DNA of 64,000 nucleotides from CAZNXJ01 sp964577115 (GCA_964577115.1 CAZNXJ010000024.1:1-64000), one strand, 5' to 3'. Shown: positions 54,810 through 63,720, counted from the first letter of the stretch. Made by a program: numbers and translations. The notes: generated by a model from the sequence alone, not told the origin.

Positions 54810-55133
54810 CGAAGCTGCCCTGTTACGGATATCGAAAGCCTTCGTTTTCAAAAGCGTTATTCGCCAGAAAGGAAAAAACCGCAAACGGTATGCCGTGGCA
54901 CGTTCATTGCTAACCACCCTGGCGACGACGACGGGCCTCTGTTCCCCCCCGCAGCCGCATCCGCGTTACCATGAACTCCGGAATCTGGACGTAATAGGCC
55001 GTTAGTCTGTGGCACGAGCGCATGGGGGTCCGCTCCAAGCGCGCGTTCGCACGAAACAAGGCCAAGATGGTTCCAACGTCCCTGAGCGGCGACGGCCAAC
55101 ATCGATCCGACTTGAAGCAAAGGGCAGGTTTCG
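54810..55133. other. Divergent intergenic region, nucleotidyltransferase / phosphoesterase
   Basis: About 320 nt without a supported gene. It holds the start regions of two divergent genes. AAAGGGCAGG lies 9-18 nt before the phosphoesterase start. No palindromes of note. Confidence 0.4.
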
Positions 55134-55859
55134 ATGGGAAAGTTCCGCATCGCGGCGATGGCGGATTTGCACTACCGCAAAGAAAACGCGAGTTCGCACC
55201 AGGCGCTGTATCGCGAGATTTCGCAGAACTGCGATGTTCTGTTGCTCTGCGGCGACCTGACCCATTTCGGGCTCCCCGAAGAAGCCCAGGTGGTTGTCAG
55301 CGAGTTGCGCGCGTCCACGATCCCTGTGCTCGCCGTGCTGGGAAACCATGACTACCAATCCAACAAGCAAGACGAAGTCGTATCGATTCTCGAAGCGGGC
55401 GGCATCAAGGTGCTTAACGGGGATGCCATCGAGATCGAGGGCGTTGGGATCGCGGGAGCCAAAGGATTTTGCGGTGGTTTTGGGCGACGAACGCTCGAAC
55501 CCTGGGGCGAACAAATCATGAAGGCTTTCGTGCAGGAGACGTTGGACGAAAGCCTGAAACTGGAATCCGCCCTGGCGCGATTGCGCATGGAACATCGCGT
55601 CGTAATGCTTCACTACTCGCCCATTCAATCCACCGTTGAAGGCGAGCCACCTGAGATCTTTCCGTTCCTCGGGTCGAGCCGTCTCGAGGATCCGATCAAT
55701 CGTCATGGCTGTGACGCGGTTTTCCACGGGCATGCGCATCACGGCCGATTGGAGGGCCGCACGCAGACTGGGATCCCCGTTTTCAACGTCAGTGTCGCGC
55801 TTCTTGGCAGCGCGGCTCCGGAACACCCGCCATACCGCATATTCGAGATCGATCTGTGA
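55134..55859 (+). CDS. Metallophosphoesterase (calcineurin-like)
   Basis: The product is 241 aa with the full set of metal-binding motifs: MADLHY (DxH), LLLCGDLTHFG (GDxxx), VLAVLGNHDYQS (GNHD), VVMLHYSP (H) and VFHGHAHHG (GHxH). The order and spacing match small cytoplasmic calcineurin-like phosphoesterases. The substrate could be a nucleotide, phosphoprotein or nucleic acid end. It lies 56 nt before the UdgX gene on the same strand, so the two may be cotranscribed, hinting at a role in DNA or nucleotide repair, which is inference only. No extra domain. Confidence 0.9.
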   Translation: MGKFRIAAMADLHYRKENASSHQALYREISQNCDVLLLCGDLTHFGLPEEAQVVVSELRASTIPVLAVLGNHDYQSNKQDEVVSILEAGGIKVLNGDAIEIEGVGIAGAKGFCGGFGRRTLEPWGEQIMKAFVQETLDESLKLESALARLRMEHRVVMLHYSPIQSTVEGEPPEIFPFLGSSRLEDPINRHGCDAVFHGHAHHGRLEGRTQTGIPVFNVSVALLGSAAPEHPPYRIFEIDL

Positions 55860-55915
55860 TCGCCATGCGCCACTTTTGACGCCGAACGCGCCGTGCTACT
55901 TTCGGAGATTCATCC

Positions 55916-56548
55916 GTGCCTTCTCGCCCACGGACAACTGCGGCCGATTTCTTGCCAGAGAAGCTCGAGTGGAACGCTCTGCGTGAAGCAGCGGAACATT
56001 GTCGTGGCTGCGACCTCTACAAGCACGCGACGCAGGTCGTGTTCGGCGAGGGGAAGCAGCACGCCGGCATCATGCTGGTTGGCGAAGTGCCTGGTGATCA
56101 GGAAGACCGTCGTGGCCGGCCGTTCGTCGGTCCCGCCGGCCGACTGCTCGACGAGGCGCTCGACCGCGCCGACCTAAAACGCAGCGACGTTTATGTGACG
56201 AACGCGGTCAAACATTTCAAATGGGAAGAGCGTGGTAGGCGGCAACTGCATAAGAAGCCGAATCGGGCGGAGATCGTATCCTGTCGTGCTTGGCTCGATG
56301 CCGAGATCGCCCTTGTGCAGCCGCGCGTGCTCGTTTGCCTTGGAGCCACGGCCGCGCAGTCGCTGCTGGGACCGAAGTTCCGCATCACGCAGCAACGTGG
56401 GCAGCCGCTAGAAAGCGATCTAGCAAACTGGATCCTCGCGACGTGGCACCCATCGGCCATCTTGCGTGCGCCCGCCAAGGTGGACCGCAACGCGATGCGT
56501 GACGATTTCGCGAGCGACCTGGCAACGGCCGCGCGCCTTGCTCAATAG
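55916..56548 (+). CDS. udgX: UdgX-type uracil-DNA glycosylase with altered motifs
   Basis: The product is 210 aa from a GTG. Four cysteines (Cys29, Cys32, Cys123, Cys141) fit the [4Fe-4S] cluster of family 4/UdgX glycosylases. Motif A reads GEVPGDQED (56-64), where UdgX normally has GEQPGDQED. The loop unique to UdgX, KRRIH in the mycobacterial enzyme, reads GRRQLH with His112 in place, followed by KKP. That His forms the covalent bond to the abasic site in UdgX. FVGPAGRLLDE and TWHPSAILRAP complete the fold. Known UdgX binds uracil-DNA irreversibly; whether this variant does is open. Encoded next to a metallophosphoesterase. Confidence 0.9.
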   Translation: MPSRPRTTAADFLPEKLEWNALREAAEHCRGCDLYKHATQVVFGEGKQHAGIMLVGEVPGDQEDRRGRPFVGPAGRLLDEALDRADLKRSDVYVTNAVKHFKWEERGRRQLHKKPNRAEIVSCRAWLDAEIALVQPRVLVCLGATAAQSLLGPKFRITQQRGQPLESDLANWILATWHPSAILRAPAKVDRNAMRDDFASDLATAARLAQ

Positions 56549-56702
56549 AAAGTTTTTCGTAAACGGCGGCCGGGAGGCATTTACCGCAGGTTTCTTTGCT
56601 CTTGCATTCCTTTTCTCTCACGTCTTTACATTGGCACGAAACGTCGGTCGAATACTTCGCGGGCAGGCTGGCATCATCGCGACGGCCAACTACAGTAAGA
56701 AC

Positions 56703-57200
56703 ATGCCCTCACCTCCTATCGGTTCGAACGACAACCAGCGCGTGCAGCTACGACGTCCCACGGCGGCCGATTGGCCCGCCATTCTTGAAGTCTTGCGGAC
56801 GGCGAATTACCACCATATTGGCGGCCAAGAAATGGCGACGTTTCCGCTCGAAGATTGCTTCCTTGCGGAAGTCGCCCACGAATTAGTTGGTGTTGCCGGC
56901 TACCGCATCCTCGACGCGACGACGGCCAAGACGACGCTCATGGCAGTACCACCAGCCTGGCGCAAGGCAGGCATTGGCCGCCTGCTTCAAACGGCTCGCA
57001 TGAACTATCTTCGATCACAAGGAATTCGCGAGCTCTACACGAACTGCGACGATGAGCAGACGATTGCCTGGTACGAAAAGCACTTCGGTTACCAGCGCAC
57101 GGGGCAGCGTGTCCCGAAACTTGAGCCATTCGGACTGCTCGACAAGGACGAATGGATCACGCTGAAATGTGACCTCGATTCCTGGGATCCTCATTCCTAA
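56703..57200 (+). CDS. GNAT-family N-acetyltransferase
   Basis: The product is 165 aa. VQLRRPTAADWPAILEVL starts the GNAT fold; VPPAWRKAGIGRLLQTARM contains the acetyl-CoA pyrophosphate-binding loop R-x-x-G-x-G (RKAGIG), and ELYTNCDDEQTIAWYEKHFGY is the usual C-terminal motif B region. I chose ATG 56703, since the longer frame from 56466 lies inside the UdgX gene. Substrate unknown; could be an amino acid, peptide or antibiotic-like amine. It is preceded by about 150 nt with no gene and lies 72 nt before the BKACE gene on the same strand. Confidence 0.87.
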   Translation: MPSPPIGSNDNQRVQLRRPTAADWPAILEVLRTANYHHIGGQEMATFPLEDCFLAEVAHELVGVAGYRILDATTAKTTLMAVPPAWRKAGIGRLLQTARMNYLRSQGIRELYTNCDDEQTIAWYEKHFGYQRTGQRVPKLEPFGLLDKDEWITLKCDLDSWDPHS

Positions 57201-57272
57201 GTCGGTGTTTCCGCGACAAGCTCAACATGTACGGCCAGAGAGCCAATTCCCCGTCTCCATCGAGTATCCTCC

Positions 57273-58166
57273 ATGTCAATGTACGCTCGACCGCTCATTA
57301 TCAACGCGTGCCTGACGGGCATGGTCACCTCGCGCAAGGCGACTCCACACGTTCCCATCACGCCAGAGGAAATTGTTCAGGATGCGTTGGCGGTGGCCGA
57401 GCGAGGAGCATGCATTGTCCATCTGCATGCCCGCGGGCCCGACGGATTACCCACGTGGGATCCCGCGATTTACGCCGAGTTTCTCGGCGCGGTGCGAGAA
57501 CACCTGCCCGACCTGGTGCTGTGTGTCAGCACGAGCGGGCGGCAGTGGAACGAGCGTGAAAAACGCTCGGCCGTATTGCAGCTCGACGGAATCTGCAAAC
57601 CCGACATGGCCTCGCTGACGCTAGGCTCGTTGAATTTCCTGCGCGAAGCCTCCGTGAACCGGCCGCAGGACATCGAGTACCTGCTGGAGACGATGTATGC
57701 CGCGGGGATTCGACCCGAGCTCGAAATCTTCGACCTGGGAATGGCCGATCTTGCTCGGCACTGGTACGAGGAAGGCAAGCTACGGCCGCCGCTTTACGCC
57801 AACATTCTGCTGGGCAACCGGGGCACCGCCGCCGCCACACCAGCAAATCTTGTCGCGATTGTCGACCGGTTGCCGCCCGGCACGATCTGGGCTGCGGCGG
57901 GAATCGGCCGAGCTCAATTGCCGGTAAACGCCATGGCCGTGGCGATGGGGGGCAACGTTCGCGTCGGGCTGGAAGACAATATCTTTTTCGATGGCGAGAA
58001 GTCGCGGCTCGCATCGAATAGTGACCTGGTTTCGCGCGTCGTCGACCTGGCCAAACTCGTCGAACGCCGGATCGCTCGACCAGAAGAAGTCCGAGCCATG
58101 CTTGGTCTTGACGGTGCGGCGGACAAGCCGCGCGAGCAGCCAGAGGCTCAGCATCTGCCGCGCTAA
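57273..58166 (+). CDS. BKACE-family enzyme (beta-keto acid cleavage, DUF849)
   Basis: The product is 297 aa. PLIINACLTGMVTSRKATPH, then GACIVHLHARGPDGLPTWDP provide the zinc-binding HxH of the BKACE family, and RPELEIFDLGMADLA and ANILLGNRGTAAATP follow the barrel order. NVRVGLEDNIFFD contains the Glu of the metal site. These enzymes condense a beta-keto acid with acetyl-CoA, giving acetoacetate and a CoA ester; 3-keto-5-aminohexanoate cleavage in lysine fermentation is the founder reaction, but most members have other substrates. No lysine-fermentation genes are nearby, so the substrate is left open. Confidence 0.87.
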   Translation: MSMYARPLIINACLTGMVTSRKATPHVPITPEEIVQDALAVAERGACIVHLHARGPDGLPTWDPAIYAEFLGAVREHLPDLVLCVSTSGRQWNEREKRSAVLQLDGICKPDMASLTLGSLNFLREASVNRPQDIEYLLETMYAAGIRPELEIFDLGMADLARHWYEEGKLRPPLYANILLGNRGTAAATPANLVAIVDRLPPGTIWAAAGIGRAQLPVNAMAVAMGGNVRVGLEDNIFFDGEKSRLASNSDLVSRVVDLAKLVERRIARPEEVRAMLGLDGAADKPREQPEAQHLPR

Positions 58167-58252
58167 GACGCCTCAATACCCGGGATACGAAACGCCGAAA
58201 CGCGTTCACCCCGCGTCCAATGCGGTTAGCGCATCCAGCCGCGCCGCGCATC

Positions 58253-58327
58253 AATCCGCTTACCAACCGGCCAGCCGCAACGCGGCGGCCTTCGCGTTGC
58301 CTCGCCGAAACGAGAACCGCGAAGCGG
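58253..58327 (-). repeat. Inverted repeat copy A
   Basis: The reverse complement of this stretch shares the 25-nt block that starts CCGCTTCGCGGTTCTCG with 58819-58843 exactly. Similarity continues, with mismatches and small gaps, over about 75 nt (for example CCAACCGG in both). It may be a member of a dispersed repeat family. Confidence 0.7.
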
Positions 58328-58558
58328 TGGGTCCGAAGGCAGCTCAGGGGCAGGGCTGAAGGGCAGCATCCCTGGGTTTCGAGGCGGCGAAACGCGTACA
58401 CCCATGCAATGCGCCCACGATTCCATGTTTCGCGGTGCCTCACCATTGCGCCCATGCACCCATTCCCCAATAATGCGCGTCGATGATACAACGCCGCCGC
58501 GACGTTCCCACCCGATTCATCGCCCCATCACCCGTTCGGTGATGCTCACGCAATAAAA

Positions 58559-58595
58559 AACAACGGGTGTCGGCCCGAGGCCGACACCCGTTGTT
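58559..58595. terminator. Perfect 17-bp hairpin, probable (bidirectional) terminator
   Basis: Arms 58559-58575 and 58579-58595 are exact reverse complements around a CGA loop. The stem includes GGGTGTCGGCC. A run of A (58555-58560) before the hairpin becomes a T run when read on the minus strand, so termination is strongest for a minus-strand transcript; in the plus direction only TTGTTCTG follows. It lies 390 nt past the BKACE stop. Confidence 0.75.
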
Positions 58596-58818
58596 CTGAA
58601 AACTCCTGAAACACCAAACGGTGAATGCAACGCCCATGATTTGATGGAAACCGGTGTGGGGCTTCGCGGCGAACGCCGCGAAATCCATCACTGGTTTATT
58701 CTTCTCAGTCTCCGCGGAGGCGCGCAAGGGAATGGGGCGGGGCGGCGCGGGAACGCAACGTTTATGCTTTCTGGCGTAGGCGTTTTCGCCGCTCCGCATC
58801 CGAGGGTTGCGCTCGGAT

Positions 58819-58894
58819 CCGCTTCGCGGTTCTCGTTTCGGCGTGGGCAACCCAGAGGCCGCCGCTTCGCGGCAGGCCGGTTGGTGCGCGGATT
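58819..58894 (+). repeat. Inverted repeat copy B
   Basis: Partner of copy A in the opposite orientation, about 490 nt apart (58327 to 58819). It begins with the shared 25-nt block and contains GGCAGGCCGGTTGG, corresponding to CCAACCGGCCAGCC on the opposite strand of copy A. Confidence 0.7.
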
Positions 58895-58974
58895 GTAAGC
58901 AGAGGGGGGTGACGCGTCGCAGCGGGCCCCTGGACGGGCAGAGCACGGGAAAAACTTCGGCTTCGAACGATGAA

Positions 58975-59007
58975 GCGGGCCCTCGACAGAGCTACAATAG
59001 GGCCCGC
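58975..59007. promoter_or_regulatory. 9-bp inverted repeat upstream of the beta-propeller gene
   Basis: GCGGGCCCT (58975-58983) and AGGGCCCGC (58999-59007) are exact inverted copies 15 nt apart. TACAAT at 58993-58998 lies inside the spacer and resembles a -10 hexamer. The site is about 97 nt before the gene start. It could be an operator or a leader hairpin. Confidence 0.4.
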
Positions 59008-59103
59008 TAACTCTGCTAGGCCCGCGATCTCCGATGCGCGCAGATCGTGCGGGACTGAGTCCGGGCTGCCCGCGCATGACTTCATATCAAGGATCTCTCC
59101 GCC

Positions 59104-60198
59104 ATGGCCCACTCCTCTGCCCAATCGCTAACTCGCCGCCGCTTCCTCCAAACAACTGCCGCCGCGTCCGCCGTCTTGGCCGCGCCGGCCGTCATTACTG
59201 CGAGCAAAAGCGATTCCAAGACGCTTACCGGCTCCGACGATCACCGGTTCGAAGTTCAGCACGATTGGGCTCAGCTGCCGAGCCAGTATTCCTGGCAAAC
59301 GACACACAACGTCGCCGTTGACCGCGAGGGGCTCGTCTATGTGATCCACGAGGGACACGCCGATAAGTCCGACCATCCGTCTATCTTTGTGTTCGATCCA
59401 GAGGGGCGTTTCGTCCGCGCCTTTGGCCGCCAATTCCAAGGTGGTGGACACGGTATCGAAGTGCGCGAAGAAGGCAGCGAACAGTTTCTCTATGTCTGCG
59501 CATATCAGCAGCGCAAGACATTCGCCAAGCTGACGCTGGACGGCGAGACGGTTTGGCAAAAGTTCGCTCCGATGGAGTCCGGCCTATATGCCGAAGGTGA
59601 AGACACCAACCCGCAAAAAGTTTGGGGCCGCGATCGATTCATGCCCACGAACTTCGCCTTCCTCGACGACGGCGGTTTTCTACTTGCGGACGGGTACGGC
59701 TCCTTCGCCGTGCATCGCTACGACAAGAATGCAAAATGGGTGAGCTGCTTCGGCGGCCCGGGCGACGGGCAAGGCACCTTCGACACCCCGCACGGGATTT
59801 GGATCGATCGGCGTCCCGGACGCCAGGAATCCGTCGTGGTGACCGACCGAGCGCATCACACGCTTCAGTACCTGACGCTCGATGGGAAGCACCTGGAGAC
59901 GCTGACGGGGTTTGGCCTTCCGGCCAATGCAGATACGTGGAAGGACTTGCTGGTCATCCCCGAGCTGCTCGGACGCATGACCCTGCTCGACTCCAACAAT
60001 CAGGTCGTCGCGCGCTTGTGCGATGATGCCGAGCGTGTGAAGTCCGATGCACAGTTCAAGATTCGCGGCGATCGCGAGCTTTGGCAAGAAGGGCGCTTCG
60101 TGCATCCGCACGACGCCTGCTTTGCGGAAGACGGCAGCTTATACGTCGCCGAGTGGGTGACGACGGGCCGTATCACGAAGCTCAAGCGACTTAGTTAG
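59104..60198 (+). CDS. Tat-exported NHL-type beta-propeller protein
   Basis: The product is 364 aa. LTRRRFLQTTAAASAVLAAP is a twin-arginine signal. The propeller repeats include NVAVDREGLVYVIHEG, FVFDPEGRFVRAFG, HRYDKNAKWVSCFGG and PHGIWIDRRPGRQESVVVTD, then HPHDACFAEDGSLYVAEW. The last blade H-x-D-x-C-F...YVAEW is the NHL-repeat pattern also seen in peptidylglycine-lyase relatives. No catalytic signature is evident. These planctomycete proteins are thought to be secreted scaffolds or enzymes acting on glycans. The start at 59104 gives a correct signal peptide. Confidence 0.9.
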   Translation: MAHSSAQSLTRRRFLQTTAAASAVLAAPAVITASKSDSKTLTGSDDHRFEVQHDWAQLPSQYSWQTTHNVAVDREGLVYVIHEGHADKSDHPSIFVFDPEGRFVRAFGRQFQGGGHGIEVREEGSEQFLYVCAYQQRKTFAKLTLDGETVWQKFAPMESGLYAEGEDTNPQKVWGRDRFMPTNFAFLDDGGFLLADGYGSFAVHRYDKNAKWVSCFGGPGDGQGTFDTPHGIWIDRRPGRQESVVVTDRAHHTLQYLTLDGKHLETLTGFGLPANADTWKDLLVIPELLGRMTLLDSNNQVVARLCDDAERVKSDAQFKIRGDRELWQEGRFVHPHDACFAEDGSLYVAEWVTTGRITKLKRLS

Positions 60199-60304
60199 CC
60201 CGACAAAAGGCGCTTGCCTCTCGCGCCATCCGTTCGTCAAGAACAACAAATTCCCCGCAGGCCGGCAAAGCGCGGCCGCGCGGGGAATTCGCACCTGGAA
60301 TATA

Positions 60305-60931
60305 TTAGCGGCTTCGACCGCGTGCGCGATAGTTGTAGTAGTGGTTCGGCGTCGGCTGGCGAGCTGGCGCGCTGGCGGCCGCCGGCCGCTGGTTCGTCGC
60401 TTGTTCCGCCGCTTGAACGTTTCCTTGGTTCGCGCGTTTGGCGGTCTGTTCGGCAATTGCCTGAGAAGTCGCCGTAATGCGCTGGGTGTAGCTTTCGATC
60501 TGTTTCAAATGCTGCTCGTAAGCGGCAATCGCCTGGCGTTCCATCTGTTCGGCCTGATCCAAGAGCCGGCGATCTTCTTTTTCGAGGCCGCGCTGACGGA
60601 CCTGAGCGGCCTGCGCCATTTTCCGTTCGAGCACCTGCGTGGCTTGCTGGATCATGCGTTCCATCGACTGGATTTCGCGCTGAACTTGCGCGTCGAAGGC
60701 CGTGGTGGCTTCACTGCCCGCAGCCGCTGCATTGGTGGATCGCTGAGCGTTCGCGGATGCCGGTGTAGGCTGCAGGGCACGTGGAGTCGGGACATTGTCG
60801 CTCACCGTGCGACTCGGCGCACGTTGAGGAGTCGCGGGCGCACGCCGCGACGATGTTTGAGCTTGCAGCTCCCCTCCGGCAATGACGAACGACGCGGCAA
60901 GGGCTAGCGACATCCAGCGAGCGATTCGCAT
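60305..60931 (-). CDS. Secreted coiled-coil hypothetical protein
   Basis: The product is 208 aa. GGAGGAGG lies about 7 nt before the ATG at 60931. A signal peptide (WMSLALAASFVIAGGELQA) precedes a Pro/Thr/Ala-rich segment, then a long helical region rich in Gln and Glu (REIQSMERMIQQATQVLE, QAEQMERQAIAAYEQH) predicted to be a coiled coil. The C-terminus is Ala/Pro/Gln-rich and ends in the basic NYRARGRSR. No family recognised. It probably lies in the periplasm, perhaps binding peptidoglycan or another coiled coil. Confidence 0.72.
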   Translation of the reverse strand: MRIARWMSLALAASFVIAGGELQAQTSSRRAPATPQRAPSRTVSDNVPTPRALQPTPASANAQRSTNAAAAGSEATTAFDAQVQREIQSMERMIQQATQVLERKMAQAAQVRQRGLEKEDRRLLDQAEQMERQAIAAYEQHLKQIESYTQRITATSQAIAEQTAKRANQGNVQAAEQATNQRPAAASAPARQPTPNHYYNYRARGRSR

Positions 60932-61258
60932 CGCAATCCTCCTCCCCCTAAGACAGACAAGCAACCGTGGCTAATGTGTGCGACTCTCAACCGGCGAACC
61001 CCCGATTCGCCGGCCACAGGACGAAGCCCCCGTGTTCGCACGTTCAGAATCGCCGTGAACTACTCGTATCGACATCCGTCTGGCAATTGGAATCGGAATT
61101 CCCGCACACTCGCCTTGAACCTCGCTCGCCACCGCACCACTTCCTTGCCATCAGCGGCCGCCTTGTGCGGACTGCGTGAATTACGCACCGCCCCCTGTTT
61201 ACCAATCGCGGCGCAGATTGGGGGTATCACGGAGTCTGGAGAAGTCGTGACGGTAGCG
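60932..61258. other. Intergenic stretch with no feature
   Basis: About 330 nt between the minus-strand coiled-coil gene start and the minus-strand hydrolase gene end. No convincing gene, repeat or hairpin; an upstream promoter for the coiled-coil gene is expected here. Confidence 0.4.
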
Positions 61259-62071
61259 CTAGGAAGCGGCCGCAGTGTAGCGCGATCCTACAAAGCGCAG
61301 CACGATGCGGCTGATCGCGCGCGCCCGCTCGTAGTGGACGGCATGGGTTCCAGGTACCTCGCGCAGTTCGCCGCGCGGCAGTAAGTCGGCCACCGCTTGC
61401 GCCCAAGCAAGAGGGACAAGCGGGTCTCGATCGCCGCGAATGACCAGGCACGGCGCAGTGACCCGAGTCAATTTCTGCTCGACGGGATCCTCCATCGCAT
61501 ACTGCAGCGTACGCCAGAGCCGCCGCGGGGAGGTGCGCAGGTAATCCGTAACCGCGATGCCAACGAGCGAATAGGGTTCGCGGAGTCCGTCCAGCATAAG
61601 CCGTAGAATCTGGCGCGGCGCCGAGCGTGCGGCAGCATCGACCGTGGGACCGACGAGCACCAGTGCGCGGAAGCGTTCGGGGTACCGCATGGCGGCATCG
61701 ACCAGAATTTGCCCGCCCAGCGAGTTACCGAGAAAATGGGCCTCGCGGATCCTTGCAGCATCCAACCAGCCGATCAGTGCGTCGGCGAGTTCCGAGATGC
61801 GCAGCACGGTGGGCGGTCGTTCGCTGCGGCCGAAACCTGGCAAGTCGGGCGCATAAACGTGAGCGTGTGCCCCGAGACACCTCGCGATCGGCACCATGTA
61901 GCGGCTCGAAATGCCCAGCCCATGCACGAGCACGAAGGGTGGCATCGCCGGCGCCGCGAGATGCCGGACGGCACGGCAATGCATTCGCCAGCCGCGGCTC
62001 ACATGCCAAAGTCGTTCGACGTGCACAAGCCTATCCGCTCCGCAATTCCTCTCGGCCGCGAGCCCGGCCAT
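61259..62071 (-). CDS. Alpha/beta-hydrolase
   Basis: The product is about 270 aa. PPFVLVHGLGISSRYMVP holds the oxyanion HG, FLGNSLGGQILVD the nucleophile Ser in GNSLGG, CLVIRGDRDPLVP the Asp, and VPGTHAVHYERA the His of the catalytic triad. DLPGFGRSERPP is the usual strand-4 motif. The start is uncertain: ATG 62071, a GTG at 62095 or GTGs nearer the core. Members include esterases, haloperoxidases and C-C hydrolases. It lies just downstream of the second DUF1501 gene on the same strand. Substrate unknown. Confidence 0.85.
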   Translation of the reverse strand: MAGLAAERNCGADRLVHVERLWHVSRGWRMHCRAVRHLAAPAMPPFVLVHGLGISSRYMVPIARCLGAHAHVYAPDLPGFGRSERPPTVLRISELADALIGWLDAARIREAHFLGNSLGGQILVDAAMRYPERFRALVLVGPTVDAAARSAPRQILRLMLDGLREPYSLVGIAVTDYLRTSPRRLWRTLQYAMEDPVEQKLTRVTAPCLVIRGDRDPLVPLAWAQAVADLLPRGELREVPGTHAVHYERARAISRIVLRFVGSRYTAAAS

Positions 62072-62174
62072 TACGCAGGCGCGGCGTCGCGGCACGATGA
62101 CGACCAGGAACAGGCAACTTCGATGCCGATCCCCGTGCGGCGAGCGAATTGAGCAAGCGGATTGGGCGAGCGAA

Positions 62175-63566
62175 TTAACTTAGGACACCGGGAATGACCG
62201 GACTGCTCGTAACAACTTGCAGAACGTCCGGAGGAATGCCGCGCAGCAGCCGTACGGCGCCCACGTCCAGCAAGGAATGCATGATGGTGCCCATGAGGTG
62301 GCGAATCGTAATCGGCTCGCTCTGCGGCCGAGCTGCATCCGGTGACGATTGGCCGATTACTTGCCCCATGCGAAGTCCGCCGCCGGCGAGCAGCAGGGGA
62401 GCCAGGTCGCCCCAATGATCGCGGCCCCCGTTTGCATTGATCTTGGGCGTGCGTCCCATTTCGCCACACGCAACGACCAGGATCTTATCTTCGAGATTAC
62501 GATCGCGGAGGTCGTCCAGCAGGACGCTGAGTGCATGGTCAAGCGGGGGCCCCATGTAGCGCATGCCCTCTTCGACACCCGCATTGTTGACGTCCGCGTG
62601 CATATCCCACACGAAATTCGTGGTAACCGTGACAAATCCGCAGCCGGCTTCGCAGAGTCGCCGGGCCAATAGCAGAAGCTTGCCAAGCGACTTGGCGTTA
62701 TCGACGTAATTGTTGTAATTGTTCCACGCTCTGCTGATTTGGCTGGGGCGCACGAGCGGAGCCGTATCGTAGCGAGCGACCACGCGCGGGTCTTCGTTCT
62801 CGAGGTCAAACGCATCGGCCACTCCACCCAGGATCGTCTCGAACGCCTGCTCGCGAAGCTGATCGGATGCGCCAAACAGCCCCGCGTCAAAGCGCCGATG
62901 GAGCTGGTCGAGTTGCCGGAGCAGATGGCGCCGATCGTCGAGGCGCGAGGCGGAAAGGTTCAGACGCATGTCGCTCTGCATTTCCGCACCGCTCCCGGGC
63001 ACAAACGGTGCGTACGCGGAACCGAGCCCGCCGGTCGCGTCGAATTTGCCAAAGTTCATCGTGGTGGGCCGAGTCGTCGGATCGACCGCACGGGGAAACA
63101 GCGCGGCATTGCGAGGTATGCCGGTCTGCGGATGCGTGGGGCCGGCAATGCGGCTGTAGAGCGACCCCATGTTGGCGCCTAGCGTATCGCGACCAACGAC
63201 GGGTTTGATGTCGTGGTTGCCGTCGCCCGTCATGAACGAGCGTACGATCGTGATCCGGTCCGCGCGATCGGCCAATTTCGGAAACGTTCCGCCAAACGTG
63301 ATGCCCGGCAGGCGCGTCTGGAGCTCACCCGTCGCGCTACGCACTCCCGCGGGGGCCGTCATCTTTGGATCGAAGGTTTCGGTTTGACTGGGGCCGCCGT
63401 GCAGGAACACAAAGATGATGGACCGGTCCTTCAGAACATTGGCAACTTCGGTGGCTGAAAGCTTCGGCATTCCGGCCGATCCCAGCCATCCCGTGAGCGC
63501 CAGGCTCCCCACGCGGAGAAAATCACGTCGTCCCCAGCGGCCGTTCGTGTCACCGATCGTCAGCAT
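62175..63566 (-). CDS. DUF1501 secreted protein, second copy
   Basis: The product is 463 aa. GRRDFLRVGSLALTGWLG is a twin-arginine signal. IIFVFLHGGPSQTETFDPKM is motif 1 with HGGPSQ, followed by DRITIVRSFMTGDGNHD, TTNFVWDMHADV, LVVACGEMGRTPKIN and GRDHWGDLAPLLLAGGG, corresponding to the metal-site residues of the family. It differs strongly from the copy at 19.3 kb, where the pairs are HMVGGPPQ and GRDHHPR. No PSD1 gene adjoins within the window, so it is either single or its partner lies beyond the right edge. Function unknown. Confidence 0.9.
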   Translation of the reverse strand: MLTIGDTNGRWGRRDFLRVGSLALTGWLGSAGMPKLSATEVANVLKDRSIIFVFLHGGPSQTETFDPKMTAPAGVRSATGELQTRLPGITFGGTFPKLADRADRITIVRSFMTGDGNHDIKPVVGRDTLGANMGSLYSRIAGPTHPQTGIPRNAALFPRAVDPTTRPTTMNFGKFDATGGLGSAYAPFVPGSGAEMQSDMRLNLSASRLDDRRHLLRQLDQLHRRFDAGLFGASDQLREQAFETILGGVADAFDLENEDPRVVARYDTAPLVRPSQISRAWNNYNNYVDNAKSLGKLLLLARRLCEAGCGFVTVTTNFVWDMHADVNNAGVEEGMRYMGPPLDHALSVLLDDLRDRNLEDKILVVACGEMGRTPKINANGGRDHWGDLAPLLLAGGGLRMGQVIGQSSPDAARPQSEPITIRHLMGTIMHSLLDVGAVRLLRGIPPDVLQVVTSSPVIPGVLS

Positions 63567-63720
63567 CGCGGGCGCTCCAGAAGAAAAGGGGGCTACCGCT
63601 TGTCCCTCTTATCAGACCGCCCTCTCACTTTCAAGTTTTTGATGTTCGGCTTTTGTCTCGAACGCGAGAAGCGGTTCGGCGTCGCACCCGTATCCCCCGG
63701 CCACGTAGCGCTCCTCCGCG

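Larger units (their letters stand above)
58167..59103. other. Long noncoding stretch with inverted repeats
   Basis: Over 930 nt with no supported gene. It contains two related repeat copies in opposite orientation (58253-58327 and 58819-58894), a perfect 17-bp-stem hairpin (58559-58595) and a 9-bp inverted repeat (58975-59007). Frames on both strands are Arg/Pro-rich and lack domains. It is the largest gene-free block of the window. Confidence 0.6.
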
